A DNA stretch of 64,000 bases from the NCBI GenBank assembly GCA_013396525.1, contig VWYX01000405.1, positions 485,083-549,082 on the forward strand. Direction: 5' to 3'. Numbering within the stretch: position 1 is the first letter of the stretch; the number at the start of each line of letters is the position of its first letter. The position numbers were made by a program, and so were the translations under genes. This DNA comes from Chaetorhynchus papuensis. Taxonomy: Eukaryota; Chordata; Aves; Passeriformes; Rhipiduridae. The notes beneath the pieces are model-generated. The model was not told the DNA's origin, ran no database searches, and worked only from the letters and a program-made list of their open reading frames with translations. This document shows, in pieces, positions 1-12,100 of this stretch.

Positions 1-1535
1 AAAAGTTACAAAACATTTCATAAAAGATAAAATGATTCAGGTTTTCTGAATTTCATAAGTAATCATTTTGAATGGACACACTTTTTTCAGTTTATGGAAT
101 CATCTATTTTCAATCCTTTAAAAGCCCCAGAAGTGATGCTATGTTCAAATACAGTGGTGAAGAAGGACAGTACATAAATATTATAAACACAATTATCAAT
201 GTTTTACAAAATAAGCATATCTTCAGCATATCTACAACAAACTTAAACTAAATTTTGAAGGTTTTGAAAAGTCCTTTCCAGAAATTAGGAAAAAATAGGG
301 GATAATTTTTCTTGGAGGTTTTTATCAACAGAATGGTTGTATTTTGTCTATTGGTATAATTCATCCTCAGAATAAATTGAGAAATATTTATTCTATGAAG
401 GAAAATTCATGACCATATGGATTCTCTGCTTTCACAGATTTGTTACAAAACTCTTATAAGTTTAAAGTGATAATTTACAACTTAAAGAGAGAATCATTTC
501 ACTTAACTTTAGAAGTCTTAAAAGTTACACATGTAAGTGTGAAGCAGTCATGACCTTGTCCTTTACAATCAATGTGGAGAATCAGAATACAGAGGTGTTT
601 TAAGTACTCATCTAACAGATTTGAAGAGATATGGTGAATATTTCCTTCCATTTCATAGAAATATGGTTGAGTATGTCTTCTGTGGCTGGCATCTATATTT
701 AAGAAATCTACCTTAACACAGATCGGTCTGTCCCAGAGTATATAAAACACAGAGCCTGATATGTAATGCAATTTTCTGAAATACTGAATAGAAAAATAAT
801 GGCAAATAAGTGGAATCTTCTTTGCTTTTACAAAAATGTCGCTGTTTTAACTTAAGAAGAAGAACAGCACTGAAATCAGTTAAGCTATTGAAGCCAGTAT
901 TATGGATTTTAAAAAATGACTAAAAGGACTAAACAAAGTTTTTCTTAAATGGTATGAACTCATCTACACAGATTAGAATTTCATGAGAACTCAGAAACCT
1001 TGTACTAACTCCTTAGCTCAAAATCATACTCTTTGAAACAAGAATTGCTGGCTTTATGCATTGGTTTTTGTAATTCTTTTAGCATTAAAATAAATAATGT
1101 ATGAATTCAAATAAGTACTTGGAAAAAAAAAAAATCAAAAACCTGACGCATCTCTAAATTCATATTTTTCTACTAGGACTGTCCAGAGGTGTGATTCGAG
1201 TGAGAAAAAAAAGACTTTCCTTTTCTTGAAATGTAGTGGAATGAACATGCCTAATGAGAACACAAGCAAGAGTCAGCCTCATGCAAAAAATCAATACATG
1301 GGGATTAATGAAGCATCCAAGTTTCCTAAACCCTGCTAATAAAACATCTTTTACCTAAACAGATTGTTCTGTGGCAGAAATAAGATATCTTACATGTGTC
1401 AGTCTAAATTCTTTCATAAAAACTGTTACTAGGTCACAAATGTATGGGTTGTGACTCTGATGTTAGAAGGAACATTGTCTGAAATATTTTGTTTAAAAAT
1501 TAGTAAGATTGCTTACTCAATCATGTCAAAAGGAA
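1..1535. other. AT-rich unique DNA, no gene seen
   Basis: No exon, RNA gene or recognisable repeat is visible. Open frames are at most 90 codons and have no domain-like sequence. A short A run occurs near 1122-1134. I see nothing else to annotate before the first CR1 fragment. Confidence 0.6.
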
Positions 1536-1793
1536 TGTAGCAGGGCCAGACTCCTCTCAGTGGTGCCCAGTGACAGGACAAGGGACAATAGGCACAAACT
1601 TTATCACAGGAAATTGCACCCAAATATGAGGAAAAACTTCTATACTGTGAGGGTGACAGAGCAGTGACACAGGCTGTGGAATCCCTTTCTCTGGAGATAT
1701 TCACAACCTGCCTGGACACAATTCTGTGTAACCTGCAGGGAGGTTGGACTAGATGATCTCCAGACAACCCCAACCATTCTGTGATTCTGTGAT
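1536..1793 (+). mobile_element. CR1 LINE fragment, 3' end
   Basis: This is a 5'-truncated copy of a CR1 non-LTR retrotransposon, the dominant LINE of birds. The sequence follows the family through the end of ORF2 (TCTCAGTGGTGCCCAGTGACAGG near 1555, GAGGAAAAACTTCT near 1628, CTGGAGATATTCA near 1691) into the 3' UTR signature GGTTGGACTAGATGATCTC near 1743. It ends in the CR1-type tail, two copies of ATTCTGTG, with no poly-A. Compared with the usual layout it lacks about 20 bases after GTGACAC (1670s) and about 20 bases before GGGAGGTTGG, so it carries small internal deletions. An open frame on the opposite strand here is antisense to the element and not a gene. Family assignment is from motifs known for CR1; the subfamily cannot be set by eye. 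Confidence 0.93.
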
Positions 1794-3145
1794 CTTCCAG
1801 CCCAGAGACAGTTTCGTGTTAAGAGCTAAACATCAACCAAGCTACCTTTCGTGGTCCCCAAAACTCTTGCTCATTTACAAGACAGCAGGTTAAAATGAAG
1901 TTGACATTTGTACTACCCAGTAATGAATACAGTTCAGTACAGCTTGCTTCAATAAAAGTCACACTGGAAAAATTACAAAACCTGATTGAATTGTTTACTT
2001 AGTCTGTCAAAAGAAAAATTCATGCATGCAAACAGAATTGAACAAAAAATACATCTTTATTTTTAAGAAATGAGCCAATAAAACCTAAGTAGGCATTAAA
2101 AGAACCGTGCATTTCAGTATTTTAACGAGCTAAGAAAATTCCTGATGTTTAATTGATGTGTCAGAAACATATCTTCAGCTTCTTGAAGTTCACCAATTCC
2201 TCACTTACACACCTCTGCATAATGACTGTTTAGTACTATGCTTAGCACTGCAATTATGGGCACTATTTAGAATCTATGCTAAAAAGAGACAGTTGTACAA
2301 AGCAATTTCTGCAATACTCTAATTATTATCAGTGGCATTTCAGAGCAGCAATTTTCTCATACCAATTTGAGAAAGCTTAAATCTCTCAAAAGTATAAAAG
2401 TTTTCATATACTAAAAATACACCAGGATTCTTGTATTTGTATTGAATTTTACTAATAATGCAAATGACACTATGCATTGTGTGCCGTGCGGAGTGCAACT
2501 AATGTCTACAGTGTTCTCCCCAAAATCAGTGGCTCAGATTGTGACTTACTAGGTTTTGATTTACACCATGAAGCTAATATTGCACAACACATGTTAAAAA
2601 CAGAATTAGGAATGCCTTGGGGTCTAAAAGTTGCTATGTACAAAATACTCATACCTAGACAGTAAAGGGTGTAAGTAAACCCCTCACCAGAAGAACCTCT
2701 TTTCTATTCTTCATCTCTCCACATTTCTCTCATCTCCTTCTTTTATTTTTGGGGGGTTATATGTACTTTAACCCTTACTGGTGCAATAAGGCTTACTTAA
2801 GGCTCAGTTGTATGATCAAGCAAATGAGGTTTTACAGACATGGGCAAGTCAACCTATATGTAACCAGCTGGTTGTGCTTAACTCACAGAAAATGCAGGTA
2901 AACTGATTCATGACATGTTCTGGCTGTGGTAGTACCAGTTTCAGTCTATATCTAGCTTCCACTGTGCTTATTGGTAATTTCCAGTAGCTTCTGCAGCAAA
3001 TTGACTTTTTTACTGCAGATGGAAGATAATGGAAACTCCAATGTAAAGTCCTTTGCCTCAGCTGCATGATGTTCAGCAATAGGTGCCATACATATCATTA
3101 CCTGTGAAACTAAGTATCACAAGACAACAGAATATGTGGCTAGGA
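1794..3145. other. AT-rich unique DNA between two CR1 ends
   Basis: No gene or further repeat is recognisable. A T/G-rich stretch lies near 2737-2760. Open frames of 62 and 76 codons show no domain features. Confidence 0.55.
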
Positions 3146-3246
3146 GTAACCTGGTCTGGTGGAAGGTGTCCAAGCCCACGGCAGGGAGGTTGGAACTAGG
3201 TGATCTTTAACTCAAACCATTTTATGACTCTGTGACTCTGTGATTT
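3146..3246 (+). mobile_element. CR1 LINE fragment, extreme 3' end
   Basis: A roughly 100-bp piece of a CR1 3' UTR. It reads CCTGGTCTGGTGGAAGGTGTCC, then CAGGGAGGTTGGAACTAGGTGATCTTTAA, then CAAACCATT and a tail of about two TGACTCTG units. The GGTTGGAACTAG form and the short length fit a different CR1 subfamily from the fragment 1.4 kb upstream. It is heavily 5'-truncated, as is usual for CR1, and contains no coding sequence. Confidence 0.88.
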
Positions 3247-5042
3247 TGGACCCTGACAGGTGAGTTGCAATATCATTCTTCTCTTAGAGTGTTATGTTCC
3301 TCCATAACTTAACTTGCACAAGAACCCTCAGCAAACAAGATTATAATAATAACTATAGGAAATATTACTCTAGAATATGTTCTTACCTTGTGTTGTATAA
3401 ATATTCTATACTCACCGTCAAAAATTTCATTTCATAAAAATACATTAATCATTTTTCCCTTACTTCTCCAAACAAAGTAACTTACTCCCTCTCTAGTCTG
3501 AATTTGACGTAAGACAAAATTTCAGGACTTTTTTGCTTTTGCTTTGAAAAAAAAAGAGAAATATTATTCTGACAATTTGGACTTTTAAAAATGAGAAAAA
3601 AATTATACTGTCATTTACCTGGACACTGACAAGAGGATGGGTGAACTGTCCATGAAATATAAACTACATCTTCATGTAGATATATTTTGCTGTCAGCTCA
3701 GTTTAGACATCTTAAGTGTTTTAAAGAGCAGACATAGCTTTTTGTAACCTCAGTAGAAGAGATATGCACTGTATTGTCAATTTAGGCACCACACATATGC
3801 CATTTTTTTTGATATGACTTCTATACTTTCTTGCAGTTTTTTCTTTTGGGATTTTTTTTTTTGGGCGGGAGGGAATTTTAAGGGGACTTACTTTATTATC
3901 TTTTTAATTTTAGTGACAGATATGAAGATGGGAATCGAATTATCTGAAATATCTTACATTCAGTGATTGTGTATAAAAAGTAAATTGTTCTTTTTTCAAA
4001 TACCGTTGTCCCTAAACTTTTGTTAATATCTTAAGCTTTATATGTATTACATAGCAACTTAAAGCATGAGTAATTTTTCTCTGTAGCCCTTTTATCTGCA
4101 GTGATGCTTGTTTTGGAACCTGGATGTCTTTTACATAACTTTGTTCTCCAGTAAAATTCCAATGCCCTTGCTCTTTGCTTTAGAGAAAAAAATGAAGCCT
4201 ATAAGCTTCAGGCATATCAATCAAAAACAACAGAGTCAGCACTAACTCTAATAATGAAAACCATGATTTCATAAATCATCTTCCACAGGTTGGGGTCATC
4301 TTTTAAAAATTTCTTATCAGGCACGCCTCAAGATTTCTCAGACTCTCACTCTTCCTTCCTTAATGAAAACAATAGGAAGGATGTCAGCATACAAATGATG
4401 TGACCCTCTTTAGCTTAAAAATATCCTGAAAATGAAAAGACTATGCTTTGCTTTGTCCTTGAAATTGTGGAAGTCAGGATTTCTACCTCCCCTCCCACAA
4501 AGTTCAAAGACAAAGTTTATCTCAGAGCTCCATAATGAAATAAGAGTAGCTAATCTTATGTGGACTTAATTTAATAAACTGTAGATTTAATTTGAAAAAC
4601 CTGGTGGTGTAGGATATTTTCTCTACTGCTTGTGTCCACTATATAACAAGTTATAGTTGCCTAATTGGCTTTTGTTACTGCATATCCTTAAGCAAACCAA
4701 CAGCCCTCTAGTAATGGAACCACATAGTTTAAATTCCATCAACAAGTTTCAATGCATTAATTCACTATTTAGATATTTCTGTAGTTTAAAAAAATAACAC
4801 TAGCAAAATATGAGTCCATTGTTCTGTCTGTCAAGACTAATATATGAAAAAAAAAAGATCAGTATGGCATTCAATCTCTGCTAATAAAAACCATATTTTT
4901 TAGCCTTCTCCTCCTGGACCTGACGCCCCACTGTGCTTCTGTACATTTCGCACTCACACAGCCTGATGTGACAACAACATGCAAAATTCCATTAAGTTTT
5001 TTGCAAGCCTCTAATCTACTTCCTCATTAACAAAATAATTAT
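3247..5042. other. AT-rich unique DNA, no gene seen
   Basis: No exon-like or repeat-like segment is recognised. There are short T runs near 3850 and A runs near 3548 and 4848. One pyrimidine-rich patch occurs near 4905-4925. Confidence 0.55.
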
Positions 5043-5046
5043 CTAA

Positions 5047-5078
<32 letters not shown>

Positions 5079-5168
5079 AAAAAACCACAAAGCAAAAAAA
5101 AAAAAACCCAACCAAATAAAAAAAACCCACAAACCAAACAAAATCACAAACCAAAAACCAAAACAAAA
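5043..5168 (+). repeat. A-rich / A-C-only low-complexity tract
   Basis: Two long A runs (about 21 and 18) separated by one G are followed by about 90 bases made almost only of A and C (units like AACCA, CAAA). The complementary strand is therefore pure T/G. There is no adjoining CR1 or SINE body to make it a poly-A tail. Confidence 0.9.
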
Positions 5169-6323
5169 GCTAAGACATATCTAAGGCACAAAGACCAATG
5201 GGAAGAAAAAAACCCCGTAGTTTCTATCTGTAGAACTAAAAGAGTATCCCAAAAATATGACAACTTTAAAGATGCATTGCAAGACAACAATAAAGCTACC
5301 TTAGTTATTTGCATCTGCACTATTCTGTAAACAAAACCCAGGTTTGATTTTTAGTCAAATTAAAAATGTTTCTATGTTAATATGGGATAGATCATGATTA
5401 TTTGTTCAGTTTTGCTCTTACAGAAGGATATAAATGCTTTGGATACATCTACACTGCTGGCTGAGATGCATCTTTAAAAACAGACTCATACATTGTATAG
5501 AGGGCAAAACTGCAAGAACAGATCCATTCTGATCAAAGTCTGAAATAACATGGATGTGAACTGGGATCATGTTGGCTGAACTATGCACCACCTTTTATGA
5601 AGGAAGAGATACAGCACTTGACTGCAATGAGAAATACCAAGCTGTGGATACTATTTTGAACAGAGAGAGATTTTTTCTGTGATAGCACAAATTAAATTCC
5701 TACCTTTGACAGAAGCAATACAATTAGCTCAAAATGTAAAGAGAAAAAACTCCAGGAGTTGTTCACAGGCAAGAAGGGACAATGTCTCCTGAAAAGACCT
5801 GAAAACTATTGCAAACCTAACTTAGGTCAGACCTCAGCCTGACCTGGTGATGTCAGCTCCACAGCACCTTGCTCCTGCCTTTAGATCAGCCAGCAGAGCT
5901 TTGCTGCCAGCGTATGTGAAATCCACAATTTGAATTGCTGAAATGCTATTTGGTGGTAATCCCTCTTCTAAAGTCTATGTGGAAAGCTTCTGAGCATGTT
6001 GCCTCAGGCAGATATTGCTATTAACTTTATAAAAGAGTTTGAGATACTACACTGCAAAGTGAACAGTTCAGATTTGAGCAGACCATATGACTTAGTAGAA
6101 AAATTGTTTGACTTTCAGCATTCCATCACTTAGTAATGAAAAAGAGACGTTAGAATGCAAGTTCCAGGCAAAGATGCAGTCCATCACTTTCCAATACTGA
6201 GAAGACAGACATCTAACCTCAGAAGACAACTATTTTGTTGTGAAAACATTTTGTGTGTCAATACAACAGCACCAATCCAAACCCAGAATACTGCACTGAA
6301 AGAAATAAACACTTTATGTTCCA
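5169..6323. other. AT-rich unique DNA between two low-complexity tracts
   Basis: No gene recognised. A moderately GC-richer patch (about 5820-5920) contains a locally repeated GTCAGACCTCAGCCTGACC-like segment but no family I know. Confidence 0.5.
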
Positions 6324-6475
6324 TTTTGGGGGGCTGGGGTTTGGTTGTTTGATTGTTTGTTTGTGGGTTTTGTTGGTTGGCTGGTTGTGGGGTTTTGTTG
6401 TGTTTTTTGTTTTTTATTGTTGTTTATTTGTTGTTTGAGGGCTTTTGTTTTGGTGGTTTTTTTGTTTGGTTTTTC
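6324..6475 (+). repeat. G/T-only low-complexity tract
   Basis: About 150 bases almost lacking C and with few A, built from irregular GTTT, GGTT and TTTG units. It is the strand-complement type of the A/C tract 1.2 kb upstream. Open frames through it encode only low-complexity Gly/Val/Phe/Leu/Trp strings and are not genes. Confidence 0.9.
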
Positions 6476-9019
6476 AAGGTTTCTTGGTTAAGCAGGTGTA
6501 TCTAGTGGATTATATAATTTATAAGTTTTTATTCCTCTATTCCATTGGGCTATTTTTGCTAAGATGAATGTAATATGTGGGAAAATAGGGTGGTTTTAAA
6601 AGAAATTAACTAATCCTTGCTAAGGTTAAGAAAATATATTTTTAATATTATGAGAATTCTTTATATGCCATCCTAATGTGATTTGAATCCCCCTGTTTTA
6701 CAAGGAATTAGTGTATCAAAAAAAGATTACATTTCTCTTTCTCCTTTATTACTAACCTAAGGAAGTATGTAATAATTCAATTTAATTTATATTTCCCTGA
6801 AGAAGTGCAATTCAGTGGATAATAAATGCAGAGCTTCTGTATTAATAACACCTAGCTGGAGACAGTAGAGTACATATGGTATGTAGTGGTTACAATTAAG
6901 TAGGAAGACCTGAGACAGAGACATTTACATCAGCAGCTTTGTACTACTTAGGAAAATAATGGACCCTGAGGCAAAGCTGAGGGACTTATTTATCTGCTAT
7001 GATTAAAACTATTGATAATTCCCAAAGTGGTAGGTTCAGCTGCTGTTCCAAATTATATTGCTTAAGATATTAATGAGAAAACAGAAACACTGTCTGTGCT
7101 ATTTAGTTAATACCAGAGGCCATATTTCATTTGCCATTTCTACTTTAGATTATTCTGTGTTCGATTTGAGATTAGTCTACATTAATATTGTTGATTTCAT
7201 GTTTTATGAAATGTTCCTTGGCTTAACCCTTCTACTAAAAGAATATAATAGCACTACTGCTGTGCCAGGTCTTTTGTGATACCTGAAGAATATTTTTATT
7301 GTGATGAGTTCTACATTTTCACTTATTTCTATTTGCCAATATTTGGGTATTAATCCAAGTTAGAATAAAATTTGTAGTTTAGATTAAAATCACTTCCATA
7401 TATTATGTATTGTTTGTTTGTAGAAATAGTGAAATGCCGAGTGCTGTAGAGAACGCTACCCAGAGAGGAGAGTGGTAGAACTGTCTTCCCTGTAATCATT
7501 GCACTGAAATGATGCTTGACACTGATCTCCATTCAACACAGTCTTTGTTAACACTGAGACTTATCCTATCAAGTGGGATTAACAATGAAATATTCCATCT
7601 AAGCAGCAGCACATTAGAAGAGCAGGGATCACTGGCTCAGTCAGTCACATGAACATGCAGTCAGAAGCCAAGCAATGAGCTGAAGATCTGACTATAAATT
7701 GAAGGATGAAATGAGTTTGTCAAGTTGTGGTGTTTGACAGTGAGAGAGATTCATGAGAGTACCTCTACAGAACAGCTGCTTGGGACATGAGACAGTTAAA
7801 AGTATAGGACTCAAAAAATCACTTCTGATAAGCAGTATCCCATTAAAACGAAAAAAAAAAAAGAAAAAACCATACCTATTTAATAGGTGAAAGTTATTAC
7901 TTTGTCTCTCCTTAAGCATAAGGAGTCTTTATACCTTAAATTACCACATTGAAGCCTTTAACCCACCACCTTTTCCATATTAATTGTTCTAATTTTATAT
8001 TCTTTTGACAGATGTCCTTTGCTTTTGTCCTGACTGGGAAGCCTCTTTTTATGGCTGGTCACCAAAGAGATTAAAGTTTTAAAATAAAAAAAAAAAAAAA
8101 AAAAGGAAGAAAGAGAAAACTCCACACTACTAGTTTAGGAACATCTGAACCTATGAAAAAGAATTTAAAATAATTCATGATTAATTTAAAATGAGTCTTT
8201 GCACAAGGGCTCTCATATTTAATACAGCTCATGTGCACTCACCTGCAGATTGAAATAATCTACTGGGTGGAGGTGTCATGTCACTTCCCAGTGTTCACAG
8301 GGCAGGAGAAGCATTCAAATGTGTGAACTCTAAAGGGTATCCCACTATTTCCATGACATCTCTGGGGTGTTAGACTTACAGTACATTAAAATGAGGGCTT
8401 AGCATGTTTTCATACGTTTTATAATACTCATAAACGTGGCTTCATGCATTTACTTTGACAGCAATGGATAAAACTATAAAATAGTAATGTTTTGGGAATA
8501 GTACCGAGTGGAAGAGAAAAGAATCTAACTGGTCTAATGGCAAGTTTTAGAACAAAAAACGAAGGTCTCGGTATTTTCTTTTCTGAACTGGAGCTTGCTA
8601 CTCAGATTACCAGAACTAAATGATCAGAAGGTAAACATGGTAGAAGCATAATAGGGTTGAATATAATAGGAGACTATTTGGAGTGAGACAGATGGGATAA
8701 GAGCTTGTCTATTTCTACCATCTATAAAGCACTCAATAGCCAGTTTTCGAGCCACGTTTTCTGAACAAACAGGCCTAGGCAGTAAGATTTTGCACTCACT
8801 CCTAAACTCTATACTTTCCTTCAGAGCCAGCATCTGAGGGAAGAAACTGCAACATGAAACCCCCTCACCAGATTAAACATGGTTATGTATTTCGTATAGA
8901 AAATTCCACTTACGATGGGAATGAATTTTTAGAAAGAAGCTTTTGGTTTTCAACAAAATAAACATTAAAGAAATTTCAACTTTTCCATGGACAATAGATG
9001 TATTTCATACCATATGAGA
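6476..9019. other. AT-rich unique DNA, no gene seen
   Basis: Holds an A run of about 18 at 8086-8104 and an A-rich patch near 7848-7868. Open frames of 60 to 75 codons on both strands lack any domain or splice context I can support. Confidence 0.55.
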
Positions 9020-9101
9020 CTATACATACTATAGTATATACTATATAGTACATATTATACTATATACTATGAATATAAATATATATTATTATATAAAAAT
9101 A
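9020..9101. repeat. TA-rich imperfect palindromic tract
   Basis: A run of ACTATA, TATAGT and TATATACTA units that are partly inverted relative to one another, then an (AT)n stretch. It can fold into imperfect hairpins and is a decayed TA-type microsatellite. Confidence 0.8.
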
Positions 9102-12100
9102 TTTCCATGACTGTGGTACAGAATGTATGCTTCATACAGACACACTATTTTACTATCACTCTTTATCACCGAAGAACAGAGAATGACCCTTGACTATTTT
9201 CAGAGGGAAAATTCTAAAATTTTAAGATTTGGCAGAAAAAAGTGAATTAAATATTTCACTAGTGAAACCCAAATGTATTATTTATTTCTCAGAACACTAT
9301 GTCTTATATTTCAAATAGGGCAGATAGACAACTAATACAATATAATATCTCTTTACAGAATTCACATATTTGTGATAATGTAATACTAACTAAAATTCCA
9401 TACATTTGTTGAAAAAATTTTTTTTTTTTTTTCTGTTTTATATCCTTATAGAATATCCCTTCCTTTATTTTTTTTTTTTCTGCAATGATAGAACTCACAA
9501 CAGATAAAACGCTTTTAATTCTGACTTGATTGTGTGGAAGACCACCTGTTTTAATTTCTCTGGCCACTGTCAGATATTTTGGTGAGATGGATGTAGGCAG
9601 CAGCAATGGTTTGCATTTGGGCATCTTTTTAAGACAGAAATACTAACAAGTTTAAGCTACACAACTTATTCTTTTTTATTTGACAGATCAGTGGCAGTCC
9701 CATTAAAATAAGATATATGCTTTTACATTAGCCTGACAAGGGATTACACTAAATAAAATGGTTTTGACTGGCATGAGTTTCCTATTACTCAATTTGTCCT
9801 TTGCTGCCAGAACAGGGATATAAAAAACTATATAACATGAAAAGTCCTTGTCCTCGGGCTCCTTGACATTACTTGGAGGCCAGCAGTCCTGAAATTCATA
9901 TGTATGCTTTATTTAGGTTTTGCTACTGTGCTGTTTTCTAATCATAATACTAACATATAAATGCATATATTTCTCAAAAATAAATGCCATCCCAACTGAT
10001 AATTCACTTACAGTTTTATATTGACATTTTTGCACATGCGCAGAGCTGTTCTTTCATAACAGATACAATCTAAAAATAGTTGTTATTCTACACAATATGC
10101 TATTATTTTTCTGTTGTATTTTATTTCTCTGCCAAGTCAGAAAGTAAAGGCTGATGAACTTGGGCTGTTTCATGATAATTTCATTCTAAAAAGAGTGATA
10201 CTGAACAAGGTCACCAATGGAACTGCGCAATTAGCAGCTCTACTCTCAGATGGACAGTTCATGGTCTGGTTTCCAATGTGACTGACATTACATCACTTAA
10301 CACTTCTGTGACATTCAAAAAGTTTCAGTCTTTGTCAATCAAACGAAAGAAGAACCTCAGTCAACAGGGAAAGAATTATATGGGTCACCAAATAGCCTGG
10401 TTTTTTTAAATGAGCCAAAAGGAAAGGAAAGGTTCACTCCTGCTCAAGCAAACATACAATGTGTGTCCAGATTGGAAATCACTCCTACCATTTCATTGCC
10501 CACTTAGTGGTAAGGAGACATCAGAGGTCTTCATCAGGAAGAGCCAAAAGCTAAAAAAGACCAAGAATCTTTCAGTCCATACCTACAAAGTGTTGCTCCT
10601 TTATCTCACTGAAGAGAAAAATCAAATTGTTGTTCGGAGAGGGACAAAGTAATAATTCACTATTAAATCTAGACTTTGCACATCTTATTCCTGGTTTTAA
10701 ATCAGCAGCTCTAGCAGTCCTTCAGTTTCCATGGAGTCAGAGGTTCCTGCTTCACCAAATCAAAAGTGTGAAATAATTATGCTTTACATCTAACAACTCA
10801 AGTGGGTTCACACAGGCTACCGACTTTCAGACACTGAATGCCTAACTCCTTTGATTGAACCATACTAGCTCATTAAGCAATATTTTCTCTATAATTTTTT
10901 GTATGTAAACATTGAACAAAAGGCTAAATATTGTGCCAGAGAAGAACTGAATACTGCACAGCAGGGTTTGATGATAGCAGCCAATTGCCTCCCCTGCAGT
11001 TGGAAGACAGTTTGGATAACTATTCCAAAGATTAATGAGCAATCAGTTCTAAATTAAACCAAGACCTATGTTTAAATCTTTCACACTCACACCCTTTACT
11101 AGTCTGAATTCGAGTTACACTCACAGAGATAAACTGCAGTATTTGGCTTTGTGTGTTGTAGAACATTATTAGCAGAGTGAAAAATTGCTTCTTTAGCATT
11201 TCCTTCACATTTTTCAGCTTTTATTTTCCTGAACAATTGGAAAGGAAATGGACCGTGATGAGGTTTGCTGCTTCTGCACCAGCCTATAAACAGAAGTTTC
11301 CTGTCACTCATTTCTAGAAACTATACAATCCCATTTTGGAACCGGAACAGAAGTATTAGATCTGTGAGGCTCATGACTTCTGACACCCCATTTTCATACT
11401 GAGCTCAGTTTTTAACGACTGGCAAGGCATTTGTGTAGTGTAAAGCAAATACCAAAGTGAACAATGTGAGGGAGAGTCATTGGAGGGCTTTTCAGCAGCT
11501 CAGGAAATAGCACCTTGTTTGTGTCTATGCAGTCTCTGTAACTCGGCACCTCTCCCTCTCTATCAGCTCCGTTTCCAGGTGCAGCACTGATCCAGTGAAC
11601 AATATTGATTAGGTTATGTATGAGGTGCACATGTGTACAAGCATGTAGCAGTAGTTACATACTGTAAGTACCAAGGTAGTTTTTAGATTAGTCTAAGGAA
11701 AGGCGTGTTAGGATAAGAACATGGCCACTTTTGGATAGATGGTAGAACTAACAGAAATCAATTTCTTACACATTTCTCTTCTAATTTCCTAACTACTCTC
11801 TTTTACCCTTCCTCTTCTCTTAATTCCAGCCTAAAAAGTAGGAATGAAGCAGGAATTCAAAGATACCTCAGAGACTGTCAGAGACATCAGACATGCAAAA
11901 GCTACTCTCTAAGAAACTTTCAGAACAGATTAATTTGATGGGTAGTTACCTTCTTGTATGAATTTGCCTCATTTTGTCCACTCACAGCTTATTATGCACA
12001 TATGAATGTGGGAATCAATGATACATACCACCAAATTGGGTTTTTTCACCTGTTACTTGTTTTGGGTAAAGAGCAAAAACACAGAAGATAATTTTGAATA

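Noticed and set aside
7430..7530. GCTACCCAGAGAGGAGAGTGG, superficially like the CR1 block GTTGCCCAGAGAGG
   Set aside because: No neighbouring CR1 blocks precede or follow in the expected order.
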